A stretch of DNA of 64,000 nucleotides, taken from assembly GCA_030272585.1 (NCBI GenBank), contig BSYQ01000001.1, positions 5,952,001 to 6,016,000 of the forward strand, read 5' to 3'. Every line of letters starts with the position of its first letter. Positions within the stretch are counted from its first letter, which is position 1. Origin of the DNA: Bryopsis sp. KO-2023 (taxonomy: Eukaryota; Chlorophyta; Ulvophyceae; Bryopsidales; Bryopsidaceae). The notes under the pieces are model-generated. The model searched no databases, had not been told where the DNA came from, and was given only the letters and a program-made list of their open reading frames with translations. Both the position numbers and the translations under genes were made by a program. Positions 13,501 to 25,315 of this stretch are shown in pieces.

Positions 13501-14654
13501 GACTGTTTCTGTGTTCTTGGGGTTTGCAAGCATGCGGAAGCATAAACCCAATACCTGACAAATGTCATCCTGAATTCGCAAAACAGACCCCAATTTTCTT
13601 AACATATGCATGAATGCTAGTGCATCAATTGTAGTAGTGCTGCCTTCATCAAGTGATATTTCTCTCGCATTGTTGGTTTTTTGGATGATGATTTCCAAAG
13701 TTGACAGCCCTGAATTCTACTCGCAGCTTTCATTCTGCTGACCATTATAACTCAGTGATGCGGGAGCAATTTGAGGTGGGGCTGTACTGGGATCTTTAAT
13801 CAGGGCATCTTTCCCAACAGAGAAGGAATTGGTTATCGAACCCGAAGATTCCACACAGCAAAACTCAAATGGCCCACCTCACAATCAGCTGCTGATGGAT
13901 TCTGTAGGAGGGTGAGACCGGTTTGCAGCATTTTGAGCTTGACACCTTCATCGCTGCCCTTCTCAACCTGCCACAGATTTGTTGGGTGTTTCAGAAAGAA
14001 AAAATGAAAGGATTCATTTGAAGAATTCTTCCAATGCAATGATGATAAGACAGGGACATCCAGCATTTTTTTTTTCATATATTTGGCATCAATACAACTG
14101 AGACTGTGGAGGGAAGATGTAAACTTTTTGTCTGGGAGAAAACTGACATGCTGCAAGACGGCGACCACCGAGGTCCTGCCTTCTGGAGAGACGCAGTTGT
14201 TGGCCAGCAGTTTTTGAATACAACCCAACGCCAAGCTGGCCAGTCTGGCGTTTTTCGTCTCGCAAGCCAACGAAAAAGGCCTAAGGATTTCCTGCACCAG
14301 CCACAGATTTTTTAGAATAACACGACCGACATTTTTTTTCGCCAAAGACGTCACCAACGTGGAAGAAAAAGGTGTGTCGAGCACCGCTCTGTGGACCGAA
14401 CAGAGAAGTATTTCTCGACTGGATTTCTCCCAAGCTCCAACCTTGCTTGCTTGGATCGCTCCCAAGCAATCCGACTGTCGGGCGAAGGCTCGCAGTTTCA
14501 GCACTGCCCTTTCCGCGGATTCCTTCACTTCGGGATGCTCCGAGTTCGACAGCCATCCGGCTAAGTGCCCCGCGAACCCCTCCGACTTGCGTGCCTCATT
14601 CGACAAAGTTCTAAGATCTGCCTCCAGGACAGCGACGAAAGCATCTATGGCCAT
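7577..14654 (-). CDS. MON2: MON2 homologue, Golgi/endosome HEAT-repeat scaffold
   Basis: MON2 is a large Arf-GEF-related HEAT-repeat protein that works with Dopey on trans-Golgi and endosomal membranes. The N-terminal exon (from 14654 down to about 14105) has the family's DCB-like start: a LEADLRTLSNEARK helix, a VKESAERAVLKLR helix and a LASLALGCIQKLL helix. Later exons give STAAATVRQ followed by AVAVVFDRALL (about 13470-13090), matching the MON2 order. One very large exon, about 10830-8090, encodes roughly 890 residues of helical repeats, starting near LTPVNMQALRTLFNVVHELG, a stretch typical of MON2. The last exon ends at 7577. About ten or more exons in total; those between 13450 and 10950 are placed approximately. 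It is convergent with the GAF gene (196 bases between stops) and divergent from the SCYL1-like gene. Confidence 0.88.
12132..12258. repeat. Direct tandem duplication of a 64-base unit in a MON2 intron
   Basis: Two adjacent copies, about 12132-12195 and 12196-12258, differ at only a few positions. Each contains CTTTCAGTTTCGACTTTGCA and ends in a GTATAT-rich stretch. It lies in an intron of MON2 and looks like a simple recent local duplication. Confidence 0.85.
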
Positions 14655-14965
14655 AACTTTTTCCGAACAGTTGCAAGGGGAAGTCGCTCCTCACCAACGA
14701 GAGAGGAGGGAAGGAGCGATCGATCACAGTAGCGCGTTTTGCAACGAATTCACTTGAAGAAAAGACGTCTTGGTATGACGGACGGGTCACGTGATAGGCA
14801 AAACCATGTCCCTCTTTTGGATGGTCGCTTGAAAAAAAAAACACTTGTGCGATTCGAATATTGTTCGTTGAGAATAGTGCGTTGGAGCCTGCGTGGGGCT
14901 TTTCCTTTCAACTGCAACGAAACTGCGTCGGCGTCTATTCGAGAGATCTTTGGTGTCGGCCTCGG
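14655..14965. promoter_or_regulatory. Shared divergent upstream region of MON2 and the SCYL1-like gene
   Basis: The two start codons are 311 bases apart and point away from each other, so both promoters and both 5' leaders must lie here. No TATA box or known motif stands out. Promoter function is inferred from gene orientation only. Confidence 0.5.
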
Positions 14966-17764
14966 ATGTTCGCCAAGTTAACTGCACTTGTAGGGGGGGG
15001 ATCTGCCTTAGCTTACAATGTTGAGGAGGCGTATCCGATATCGTGGGGTTGCTGGAAGCACCACAAAGGAACGTCGAAGGAGGACGGATCGAAAGTTTCA
15101 ATTTTTAAAGTCACGGGTCAACCGAGCGACCTCGCGGTTGGAGCTGCGAGACACGGAGTGAAGCGACTTCGCACGGTAAGGATCCCCATCACTAGGAAAC
15201 GAATCCCACTTGCAGATAGAACAGCTCCAGAGGGGAAGAAGGTGGAAGTCCCAGCAGACAGGCTGTAAACGAGCCAAAAAAAATGATGTGTGCAAGCCTT
15301 TCGATTTGAAAGTCAATTTGGATGATGATTTGATGTATGATTTGCTTCATTAATTGTGTAGTGGGATTCGTGTGCAGCTGCGACACCCCAATGTGGTAAC
15401 TTTCAAGGATACTGTTGAAATCGAGGAGAAAGGGTCTGTCACAGTTTACCTGGTGACGGAACCAGTGCAACCATTGAAACTGGTTCTGGATGAGTTGACT
15501 CTGTCTGAGGAACACAGGTAATTGATGGTTTGCTGAGAACGCGTGTTGAGACTCTTATTTATGATGGGTTTTGATTTGAAAAGCGTGGGATTGATCTTGC
15601 AGGAACGAGTACCTGGCAATGGGTCTCAATCATATTGCCAGTGTAGTGAGTTTCCTTAACAACGACTGCAAGATGGTGAGGGGAAATCAAAATATAAAAA
15701 CAGATGTTGAGGGTGGTCACCAACTTCCCAAATCAGGAAGAGTTAAAATAATTAATGTTAATTTAGTGACCTTGCTGGCTTTATATACTTTTCTTCCAAA
15801 GATACTGAAAGGTTGTGACTGGTGACAATCTCATTTGTTAATTTTTGTGTCATAATTGAATAGTTCATCGTGTCAAGAATCTATTTGTGAACAAAATCTT
15901 GATGGCTGTGCAGATTCACGGAAATGTTTGCATGGCCAGTGTGGTGGTGACAGAAACTCTCGATTGGAAGCTCCACGGATTCGACATGCTCTCTGACCTC
16001 TCGTCCGTCGAGTATGCTCCGATTCGAGACTATGCTTTCCTCATCGGCGATCAGTACAAAAGTGCTGAAATCGCAAAGGGAGAATGGGCTGCCATCCCTC
16101 AACAGCCACCTTGGGGTGTGGATGCCTGGGGACTGGGCTGTCTCATGCAAGAAGTGTTCAGTGGGCAAATTATGATGTCCGTGGACGAGCTACGGGACAT
16201 CGACCACATTCCCGAGGCGCTCCTGAAAGATTACCAGCGTTTGCTGGGATCACAGGCGACGAGGAGGCTGAATCCAAGCAAGGTTGCAAAGAGCAAATTC
16301 CTCAACAACCAGCTTGTGGATGTAGTGACTTTCATGGAGAATCTGGCAGTGAAAGAGAGCGTGGAAAAGGAGTCGTTTTTCAGGAAGTTACCCTCGATAT
16401 TGCCTGCGCTGCCAACTCCTGTCGCTCAGAGAAAGATCCTGCCCATGCTGGCATCGTCACTAGAGTATGGGGGAGCACCGGCGGTTGCCCTGATGTGCAT
16501 CCTGCAAATAGGAAAAGACCTGGATGAGGACGAATTCACCGAAAGGGTGATCCCAAGCATATCACGCTTGTTTGCCTCAAACGATCGGGCGATTCGAAGA
16601 GGGCTGCTGGAGAACATCGACAAGTTCGGGAATCACATGGACCAGAAACTGGTCGAGGAGCAAGTGTACCCCCACTTGCAGACAGGATTTGCCGACAATA
16701 ATGCATACATTCGGGAACTCACGCTGAAATCCATGCGGTCGTTGGCACCAAAGATGTCGCAAAAGACGTTGAATCAGTCCTTGCTGAAATTTCTGGCAAA
16801 GCTCCAGGTTGATCAAGAGCCCACCATACGGGCGAACACCACAGTTCTCCTGGGCAGCATCGCGGAGTACTTGGGGGAGGCGGCATGCAAGCGAGTTTTG
16901 CTGAATGCTTTCGGCCGAGCCGTCCGGGATCAGTTCCCACATGCTAGAATCGCAGGATTGAAAGCACTGATGGCGACGAAGGACGTGCACTCTCCTGAGG
17001 AAGTCGCTCAGAGAGTTATTCCTATGACTGCTCCGATTGCCGTTGACCCAGTGGAGGAGACTCGGCTGGCAGCCATCGCATGCCTGGAAACATTCACAGA
17101 TATTCTCAAGAAGAATAGCGAGGAGATGAAGGCCACAGCAGAGCAATCTCCCACAGACCCCACCTCACAGGTTTCGAAACAAAAGCCAGTGGAGGGCTCG
17201 GGGTATTTGAGTTGGGCTGTTTCCTCGCTGGGTCTGAAATCTAAGGCTGGAGCTGAAGAACACAACGCATCTCCTTCTGGGATTTCGCATGCAGCACCTG
17301 CAACCCATTTCAGCAGTCAAGACCCTGCTCCCTCTCCCCCCTCGCCTCCTGTTGAAAGGTCACCAAAGCACCAAGCAGATGACCCACCAGTTCAGAGCAA
17401 TGTTCATGATGGATGGGGGGATGGCGATGAAGAAGATGAGTTTGAGGATTTTGAAGAAGACGCAGCAGAAATCGAAGCTAGGAAACGATTAGCCAGAAAC
17501 ACTGTCGCCTCGAGAAAACCTGTCACCTTGTCTGAAAAACCTCAAGTCCGATCACAGCAAGCATCCAAATCTCAACCCAAGGAATCCGATGGATGGGGTG
17601 ATGAACTGGACGACATGTGGGAGGATATGGGGATGAAAGCAGAATCGCCAAAACCAGTTGCCAAGCCATCAAGGCCTTCGAGAGGTGCAAGAGTGGGGGG
17701 ATCAGGCCCAGCAAGGAAACCGATGAAATTGGGAGCACAAAAATTAACCAAGAAAGATTTTTAG
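14966..17764 (+). CDS. SCYL1: SCYL1-like N-terminal kinase-like protein (pseudokinase plus HEAT repeats)
   Basis: Five exons at about 14966-15175, 15378-15517, 15603-15675 and 15914-17764 (the last is one 1.85 kb exon) give about 757 residues once a short first junction is included. The N-terminus has the SCYL layout: EEAYPISWGCWKHHKG, a kinase C-lobe fragment HGNVCMASVVV where active kinases have HRD, and KLHGFDML where they have DFG, so it should be catalytically dead. HEAT repeats fill about residues 230-500, followed by a low-complexity acidic linker with repeated DGWGD motifs. The last four residues are KKDF, a dilysine KKXX pattern. SCYL1 proteins bind COPI through a C-terminal basic motif and act in Golgi-to-ER traffic. 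The ATG at 14966 begins the conserved region. Confidence 0.9.
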
Positions 17765-18254
17765 TTTTGTTATGCCTGAAGAGGAAGGGGGGGGGAGGAC
17801 TTGATTGGGATTGCTGGGAGGATGGTCAAATAGGGCCTGTGCTGTCATGTTGCAGGCTAGACCTAGAGCAATAGCAGTGTCTGCTTGATTGTAGGTGGAC
17901 AGGGTTGTACATCATTTGCTGGATGCATTCCTTTTTTTCAGAAAGTGAGACATCAAGGCTGGGCGTGATCTTCAATATCTGTTGCATATATATTTTTGGG
18001 GGGATTTCCAGCGTGTCCATGCACAATTTCAAAGGAAACCAGTTGGTCAAACGAAACCATTGGGCCAAACCTAGCCTGAGTATAACCAGCCCATTTGGAG
18101 ACACCAAGAATTCCAATCAAGGAGATCGGATCCCACGCTTGATGATCTTGATCCGATTCGCGGTCAGTCGGACTCTCCAATCTCTCCAATCCGCCAACGT
18201 GGCGAAACAGTTGTGTGGCAAGCTCCCAAATCCAACCAAGCAAATTCAACCAGC
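17765..18254. other. SCYL1-like 3' region and plastid peptidase promoter
   Basis: About 490 bases between two same-strand genes. A G-run lies near 17787. No exon with consistent splice phase was found; the region probably holds the 3' UTR of the first gene and the promoter and leader of the second. Confidence 0.4.
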
Positions 18255-20376
18255 ATGAGCTGTCCGACCGACGCGTTGAATGGTCGAAGCGCCACCGCCA
18301 GCGTCCTCCGTTCACTGCGAGGGCCAGGGAGAATCCACCGACCTCGTGTCGGCAGTGATGCCCGAGCGGAGCAACGAGCTCACGGTCCAACGAGACTTGC
18401 ACCGCGGAACGCTGTGTCGACGGGCGTGAGTGGATTTCTTGAACCTGCAGCTGGCCATACCCCACTACTCTTTGAGGGGAAATAATCCTGGAGGTGTTTG
18501 GATGGGTTCATTTTTGTATCATTTGAATCTTGTATCCATTTTCATGGTGGGATTGTGGGAGGTAATTTTGTGGTGTTGGCTCAGGATGCAGGGCACAGGG
18601 CTGTACCGTCTGTCAAGGACACATCCGAGAATGAAAAAGTTACAGTTTACCAAGGCTTGAGGGGGGATGATTTCAGGTGAGATTTTTGGTTTTGTTTGAT
18701 TTTTCTCAGCTAATGATACCTGACAGTCTGCATCACTCATCCTCATACACTTAATTAATTTTCATTAAGTATATTTGGCATCTCGTTGTGCATTTGTAGG
18801 CATCCTCTCGATCAACAAAACACTGCATTGCTTCGGGCCATCCCTGGATTGCAGTCCCTTGCAAAGAGTCTCATAGGTGAGCATTGGCTTTGTAAAGTAA
18901 TTTCATGTGAAATTACTGACGAATAATTCTGTTCTATGGCACAAAATTTACCATTGCTTCCAAAGCAAAAAGGCGACAACTTTTCATCGATAAAGTTCTA
19001 CAACGGTTGGAGAACAAGGATGCATTTTTTGATGGTGGTGCGCAATCATTTGGCAAGAATTTTGAATAATTCCATGAACATTTTTAGGACCGGTGGCGGA
19101 GGAAGTGCTTTTGTTGGAGAATATCTCGACTTCTGTGAAAGTTGGCCCAGATCAACTCCCGACAATAAGCAACCTGCTAGTTGATGCGGTAAGCCTCTCC
19201 CCCAATAACAACCAGCGACACATCCCTCATGAAGATTTCAAGATTTCATGAATTATGTTTTATAGTATTCTTTCGATGGAAAATTACACCATCACTAGTA
19301 TTTGGATATTCTTGATGTGGGGAAAAAAAGGAAGTAAACCTTGCTGAGAAAAGTAGATGAGAAACTGGCGATATCATCCAATGTCAAGTGATCTGTGTTT
19401 ATCCAGTGTGCGATGCTGGAAATGGAGCCGCCTGAATTGTATGTCAGACAGAGCCCAGTTCCCAATGCATACACGCTTGCGATCGCTGGACGGCAGCCGT
19501 TTGTCGTCGTCCATACTTCTCTTCTTGAGCTGCTGTCACCTCCCGAGTTGCAGGTAGAAACATCAACTTGAAAAAGAAAAAGTTATAAATTTGGTAGCAT
19601 AGTCCAATGTTCGCAAATCTTGCAAGCCTGAGACACCCTCTCTTTTGAAAAAGAAACTCTTCTGTGGTTGAAGGCAGTCCTAGCACATGAGCTTGGCCAC
19701 TTGAAATGCGATCATGGGGTTTGGCTGACGGTTGCCAATGTTCTAGCACTGGGAACGGTGTCGGTCCTGCCGGTGATATCCAACGCTGTCGAAGAGGGGG
19801 TAATGAGATGGCTGAGGGCAGCGGAACTGACATGCGACAGGGCCGCATTGCTGGTTGCCCAAGACAGAGAAATTGTCATTTCTGCATTGATGAAGCTGGC
19901 GGGGGGGACCCCTTCGTTCGCAAACGAATTGAATATCGATGCTTTCCTGCAACAGGTGGGTGCCAGAGTGGGGAGGGGGGGTCTTGGTGTGTCATGTTAT
20001 GCATTTGCTGTCAGTTGGAAAACATATAAGTAGATAAGTAGTTACCCACCAAATGAAAGCTGAAACCGAATAGGATTCACCCCGATGCTTGGACAAACTG
20101 GTTGGATGCATGTCACTTTCTGGGTACTTTGTTTTTCCTTCATGTGCTTTTGCTTTGTTTCGTGATCGACAGGCTCGATCTTATGACGAAGCAACTTCCA
20201 GTCCCTTGGGATGGTATCTACGAAACGCTCAGACGAGGGCATTGTCGCACCCCTTGCCAGTAATGAGAGCAAGGGAAATCGACCGCTGGTCCCAAAGTGC
20301 ACAATTCAAAGCCCTGCTGGCCAGGAACAAGGGGAAGAAAATTCTCCCCCCAAAACAGACCAGACAGAAAAGATAG
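18255..20376 (+). CDS. PGM48: Plastid M48-family zinc metallopeptidase, PGM48 type
   Basis: Exons at about 18255-18425, 18585-18676, 18800-18876, 19088-19188, 19407-19553, 19674-19955 and 20173-20376 join in phase to give 357 residues. The zinc site HELGH sits in AVLAHELGHLKCDHGVWLT and the third ligand in ELTCDRAALLVAQD. The flanking stretches LYVRQSPVPNAYTLAIAG, PLGWYLRNAQTR and SHPLPVMRAREIDRW are those of the plant family whose Arabidopsis member is a plastoglobule peptidase. The first 57 residues are rich in Ser, Arg and Ala, lack a hydrophobic signal peptide and look like a direct plastid transit peptide. A membrane helix follows the zinc site (VANVLALGTVSVLPVIS). This is the clearest evidence that the organism has a plastid. 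The exact ATG is less sure than the rest. Confidence 0.92.
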
Positions 20377-20960
20377 CAATCTTGCCACCTTTTCTGGCGG
20401 TGACTATACTAACGAATGATGGCTTCACCTTAAAATGGGGAAAAATACCCACAAAAAAAAGGGGGGGGGGGATATTTTATTGTTTGGGGTGGGATGCACT
20501 TGAAAAAACACACACAGAAATCTTGTCACATTGACAAGATACAGTGCAACCCTTTCAATGTTGGTGGGAAGGTTCTGTTTGACTGCGGCAAAGGGGAATT
20601 CGGAATGGTTGCTTTTAACTGTAAGCAAATGAATGGGAAGGAGAGAGAGAGAGAAAGGTTTTTCACGTTTTGGAAATTTTGAACACGGAAAGAGTTGGGT
20701 TGCCAACTGGGACTTTAGGCATAGGGTTGCACCATACTTTCTTGTGCTGTGCCATTTTCTTCGGGGGATAGGACTGGGCAGTTGTTCTTAGGACTGGGCA
20801 GTTGTTCTTTTGACACTCTGTATATATGAAGCTGTGAACAATGTGTGAAACGTCTGTTGGGGGATGGCAAGAGAAAAAAACAATCAAAGAATGAACTACA
20901 AAATCTCCTGCAGGGTTGCAACCAACCGCATGCCAAAACCAGCTGAGAAAGAAAAGGAAA
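20377..20960. other. Tail-to-tail spacer between the plastid peptidase and YAE1-like genes
   Basis: Both flanking genes end here, so it should hold two 3' UTRs. It contains an A/G run near 20450-20472, a GAGA stretch near 20639-20655 and a 20-base tandem repeat listed separately. No coding exon seen. Confidence 0.5.
20770..20809. repeat. Perfect tandem duplication of 20 bases
   Basis: Two identical copies of AGGACTGGGCAGTTGTTCTT lie back to back at 20770-20789 and 20790-20809, inside a convergent 3' spacer. Confidence 0.95.
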
Positions 20961-22093
20961 TCAACCGCTAGGCCATTCCATTGGGTACCCCATTGCTCTA
21001 ACTTTATCTACTGTGTCTTTTGCCACGGCTTGGACATTGTGGTTTCCAGTGCTGCTGACTGATACCTTGGTTGGCAAGAAGTCTGGACCTGAACCCACCA
21101 AAGATTATTAAAAAAACACAACGAGATTAGGAAAATAAAAAAGCAGCAGTTATGACATGGGATCCCCCATGTCATAGGTCTTGGTACCTGCACTGCCTGA
21201 GTCGTCAAGTAGAGCTGGACTGAGGTTGTTTGCCTCTGAAAATCTCTCCACCAGATGGTTGTACATTGAAGCTGCAGCCTGTTTTTCTGGAAGATCTGTT
21301 ACCCCCTTCAACAGCAGCGCTATCTACACATCCATTCCCAAGGCATTCAGGCACACAGGTCTTCCTTCTAAGATGTGGAGAGCTTCTCAACCAGGGAATA
21401 CCTGCCCCACCCAACAAACCTTTTCAGAATGTTTGCCATCTTGAATCTTGTCCTTGAAGCAATGCAATGTCACAGCAGCACCTCGGGCCAATCCCCAGTC
21501 AAGGCCTTCTGCCAGAGCATCTCTGAAACCTGCGCGACTACACATCAGCATTTTTGTTTCGTCTCCAAGTTCCTTCCACAAGCATGCTTATCCATATTAA
21601 CTGCAAAACTTTCCATCAGATACTCCAGCTTTCGATCATGAGCAAACGTGTGTTAATTCTTTGGATGTATATTATCAAGCGAGCGATTTCCATTCCCAAG
21701 TCTTCCTCCACGATAAAGAAAAACAAACAGAATCGCAACCTTTGATTAGTAACCCCTAGATCAAAAGCACCGTCAGTCATACAGTTTATAGAGCAATCAA
21801 TCCAAACCTGCATCGAAACCTTCCTGAGCTCTTTTCTCCTTTCCTTCATCTACTCCATCCCTAAAGCCACTCTTCACATCCAAGCAATGCAAAAAAAAAA
21901 AACAACCCCCATCAGCATTCAAAAGAAACTGCCGAGACAGCTTGAAATGCTGCTCGAATGGAAACCCCACATTGTACAGTTTTTCTTCTCTGGCGCGAGC
22001 TTCGCGTTCCAAATCGACCATGGGTACGTCATGGTCTTGATCTCCGTCCATGTCCCACACATCATCATTATCTTGACAACCAACGCCCCCCAT
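20961..22093 (-). CDS. YAE1: YAE1/LTO1-type deca-GX3 protein
   Basis: Yae1 and Lto1 act as an adaptor that recruits the ribosome-recycling ABC protein ABCE1/Rli1 to the cytosolic iron-sulfur assembly machinery. The family hallmark is a run of glycines every fourth residue (deca-GX3). Here exons at about 22093-21974, 21867-21800, 21560-21450, 21325-21187 and 21070-20961 give GFRDGVDEGKEKRAQEGF and GFRDALAEGLDWGLARG, which is that motif across two exon junctions. The acidic N-terminus ends in a helix with EKLYN. The C-terminal exons (DLPEKQAAASMYNHLVERF; tail ending MEWPSG) are consistent in phase but less conserved. It shares an upstream region of 96 bases with TAF8. The family call is good; YAE1 versus LTO1 is not settled. 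Confidence 0.78.
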
Positions 22094-22189
22094 TTGCGTT
22101 CGTCTATGATTTTCTCTCGGCTCAACGCCCTCCTTTGAACTCTAGAAATCCTGTACGTTTTGGAGCTTGCTGAATCCAAGGGAAATGAG
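22094..22189. promoter_or_regulatory. Very short divergent upstream region of YAE1-like and TAF8
   Basis: The proposed start codons are only 96 bases apart on opposite strands, so the transcripts must begin within a compact shared promoter or overlap at their leaders. Inferred from orientation only. Confidence 0.45.
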
Positions 22190-24688
22190 ATGGTGGTACG
22201 ACATCAGTACAAGCGCAAGTTCAGGAAGGCTGTCTCCTACATAGATGACACCAGCTCCAGTTTTTTCGCAAGGTCTTTTGTTGGGAAGGAAAAAGACACG
22301 CGCCAGGCACACAGGGTCGACGCAAGGATGACCGACCGCTTCACGAAGGAATGCTCTCGCTTGGTTTGCTTGCAAATGGCATCAATGGCTGGTTTCGACG
22401 TTGTGAGCAGTGGTTCGCTGGACGTCTTATCTGACGTGATGGAAACGTACGTACAAGAGCTCTGTAAAACAACGCGGTCGTATGCGGAAGGTGCAGGGCG
22501 TACGGAAGTGAACGCCGAAGACTTGGTGCGAAGCAGATACTGTCTCGTCCGCTCTGACGTCCGTTTTTTCAGTGGTTCCTTTTATATGTTTCTTGAATTT
22601 CACACTGACAAGTCTTTGGGGAAAAAGGGACTCCCAAAGGAGAGCGCGCCGCTTTTTCTTGGCTTTCCCCATGGGGAAAAAATAGAGGAATGAGGGAGCA
22701 AAGAAACCTGACTGCACTGTTGTTCACACGGTAGGCACTGGGGTTAGGAGACGTCGGGACGTCGCTATCAAGTGTCCGGGAATTCAAGCAGAGCCTGGTG
22801 AGCGCCCAAGGTCAATTTTTTCGAAAGAAAAGCTCTCGAGAGAATCAGATGCATGCATGTACATGCATGCATGCATTTATGTTCGGGGGAAGGCATCCTT
22901 TTTGTTGTCTGCTTTCTGATAGTTGGGATATGACTCTTTCCTGTATGTTTCCCAGAAAGATGAGGTCCCTTTCACAACCACAGTTCCAAAATTTCCGGTT
23001 GCACCACCTGTGACCAAGAAAACATCGTTCCGAGACACAGAGGAAGTGAGTAACCTCCCACAAGCATAGCCCAGTAAACCTCGCAAATCCAAAGCTAGTG
23101 ATGCAAATGGTCTTTTTTTTTCGTTCCGAATTTTTTTACGACGGGTCTTGTTGCTTGCTTCAACATTGAAATCAGTTTATTCTGGGATGCGAATAAAATC
23201 TGGAAAGTGTGATGCTGCTCCAGGCACCTCCTACTCATATTCCGGATTTTTTGCCGAAATTTCCTCCGAGACATACCTACATTCACACGTCTGTTTTCCC
23301 AAAGCATCAGGATGACTCTCGCGAAAAGGCCCTGAGAGCTCTCGATGCCAAGAAAGCAGCTGAGGACGTTTTAGTCAGACTGGGGCAAGGTGTGGCTAGG
23401 ATATTCTGGTGATATGTGTACAAACTTGTTTCTATAGCATGGCAATGTAGGATAGAGTGGATGGAAAAAGCCTGAGGCTTCACATGAGATCACCCGCTGT
23501 TTGGTTTCCTCGTTCAGGAGCTGAAGCAGTAGACAATCCTTTTGTCGCCAGTTTGCTTGATGCCACACAACCAGATCCAGCAGGGGCTGTTTCCTCACAG
23601 CCAGAAACAACTCCACCAATGCAAGGGGATTCTTCCAAAAAATCCGATGACTGGACTTCTATCCTTCTTGAAAAAGGTGCGACTGAATGTCTTTTGTCTA
23701 GAAGAGAAAACCCACAGAAGCCAGCTTAGCAGAATCTTTCAGGATTTGATCATTTTCCATTAAGTTAGTTGAGGAGAGAGCCTAGATCGGCAATGAATCA
23801 TTGCCTGAAATGGGTGGCGCTGACCGCATCAATTTCTCAGGTGAGAAGAAGTCCACCGGCTTGTCTGTGCCCTTACCTTTCCACATGGACCCGTTGGCAA
23901 TTCTCAGAGCAGCCATCGCTCCAGGGGGAAAGAAAAAAAGAACAAGGGATGCCTTTGAAGAGAAAGACAAGAGTCAGAAGCGATCGAAAAGCTCAAATGT
24001 GGATTTATCGCTCTTCCAATTCAACATTCGGGAAGGGCATGGTGACGGTTCGAGAGGAGATGGCGGGATCAGGGCCAACAGCACAGTTAATAATGGGAAC
24101 CCAGGGGCGATGACTCCTCGTGTTGGGGGAGGCCAGGTGGGGGGGTTGGTAGACAACGGGGCGAATACGGAAACAACAGTCAATGGGACGGCAAGCAAGC
24201 ATGCGAACTTCACTGCAGACAAGAGCGGTCTGGCGAATGGTAACATGAAGGAGGATACGGGATCAGATGAAGGCCCGACAGTTAGTCAAAAGGTGGAAGA
24301 TCGAACTGACGAAGAGGTGGAGGAGGGGGAGGAGGCTGACATCAAGGCACAAGAGGATGGGTTGGTGTATGGGGTGCATGCGGTCCGCAACAACGAAGAG
24401 GAGGAGGAGGAGGAGGATTATCCGTCGGAAGATGTCGGTCAAGATGGGGCAGTCGAGGATGAGTTTGTATCGGATGACGTGGAGCGAGAACCGATGGGGG
24501 AGGATGGGGATCAGCAGCAAGTGGAGGATTATGATGAGCGGGCAGTCGAGGGCTACACTGGAGGGGGGTTGTACGAGGAGCAGCTGCCAGACAATGGGGA
24601 TCCTGAGGATGACGTAGAGGAGAAGGAACCCCCACTGGTCTCAGGGTTATTCCTTGATTTGGATGGCATTAAAGGGGGAAATGAATAG
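22190..24688 (+). CDS. TAF8: TAF8, histone-fold subunit of TFIID
   Basis: TAF8 pairs with TAF10 in the general transcription factor TFIID. Six exons at about 22190-22525, 22735-22797, 22956-23045, 23224-23389, 23518-23676 and 23841-24688 join in phase to give about 553 residues. The histone fold lies at about residues 45-130 (FTKECSRLVCLQMASMAGFD, SDVMETYVQELCK, then GDVGTSLSSVREFK). The TAF8-specific C-terminal domain follows at about 165-220 with THIPDFLPKFPPRHTYI. A nuclear-type basic patch (GGKKKRTRD) comes next, then a long acidic, Gly/Asn-rich and probably disordered tail of about 200 residues with runs of Glu. The tail is unusually long compared with the conserved part. ATG 22190 is the first in-frame ATG before the fold. 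Confidence 0.88.
22850..22877. repeat. TGCA/CATG-rich microsatellite in a TAF8 intron
   Basis: Alternating purine-pyrimidine repeat built of GCAT/ATGC units (gatgcatgcatgtacatgc and on). Self-complementary, in an intron, with no sign of function. Confidence 0.8.
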
Positions 24689-25315
24689 ACTTCCAAGCCC
24701 TGTTGGTCTTGGTCTTGTTCACGATGAGACAGATGTTGCATTCCCAATACCCCTGCGAAACAATGGGGCTGTGAGGGAGTCTTTTAATTTCCGCAAACGG
24801 TGGGGTTCTGGCAGGAACTTTGTCTAAAAGAGAAAGAAAGTTTTGGTGCGAGTGTGTTTTAGGGTATTGAGGAAGACATAGGTAACTCCCCCTCCGTGTT
24901 TTAATAAATCTGTCAGTCCACTTGCAGTTGCTCCGACCCCTGGTGACTCTCCGTGAATGCATCGAATCAATTCCAATTCATACCAGAATGGCAGAATTAT
25001 TTCACTCGAATTGTACACAGGACAACCGCACAGTCGTAATACTCATTCAAATTGCGGACACTCTGGCCTACTGATGCTCCACAAACCCCCACACAATTAT
25101 TAGGTGATTGCTGCCGAATCCCCTTTTTCGTCCCCTCCCTTCCACAAGGATGGATACAAAGAGACCAATCACTAAAAATCTACATTCATGTGGCTCAGAA
25201 GCACCCTTGTCTTTTTTTCGCTCAACTACCTAAAACGATGTTTTGCCATATGCTTTTACTCTCTTTGTTTCCGTGTTTGTTTGGCTTGTCCCCTGCGTGC
25301 CCTGACACCCCCGTC
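24689..25315. other. Tail-to-tail spacer between TAF8 and RPT3
   Basis: About 627 bases between two stop codons. On the minus strand two overlapping frames stay open between about 25020 and 24669, and there is an acceptor-like pyrimidine tract with AG near 24833, but the frames disagree and no start is seen. I regard it as 3' UTR of both genes, with a small minus-strand gene not excluded. Confidence 0.4.

Noticed and set aside
16577-17146. Long antisense open frame opposite the SCYL1-like last exon
   Set aside because: It is the shadow of a well-supported coding exon; its composition is Cys/Leu/Gln-rich, as expected from antisense reading.
24669-25018. Two overlapping minus-strand open frames that could be a small gene between TAF8 and RPT3
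   Set aside because: Frames conflict, no start codon with support, and the position fits 3' UTRs of convergent genes.
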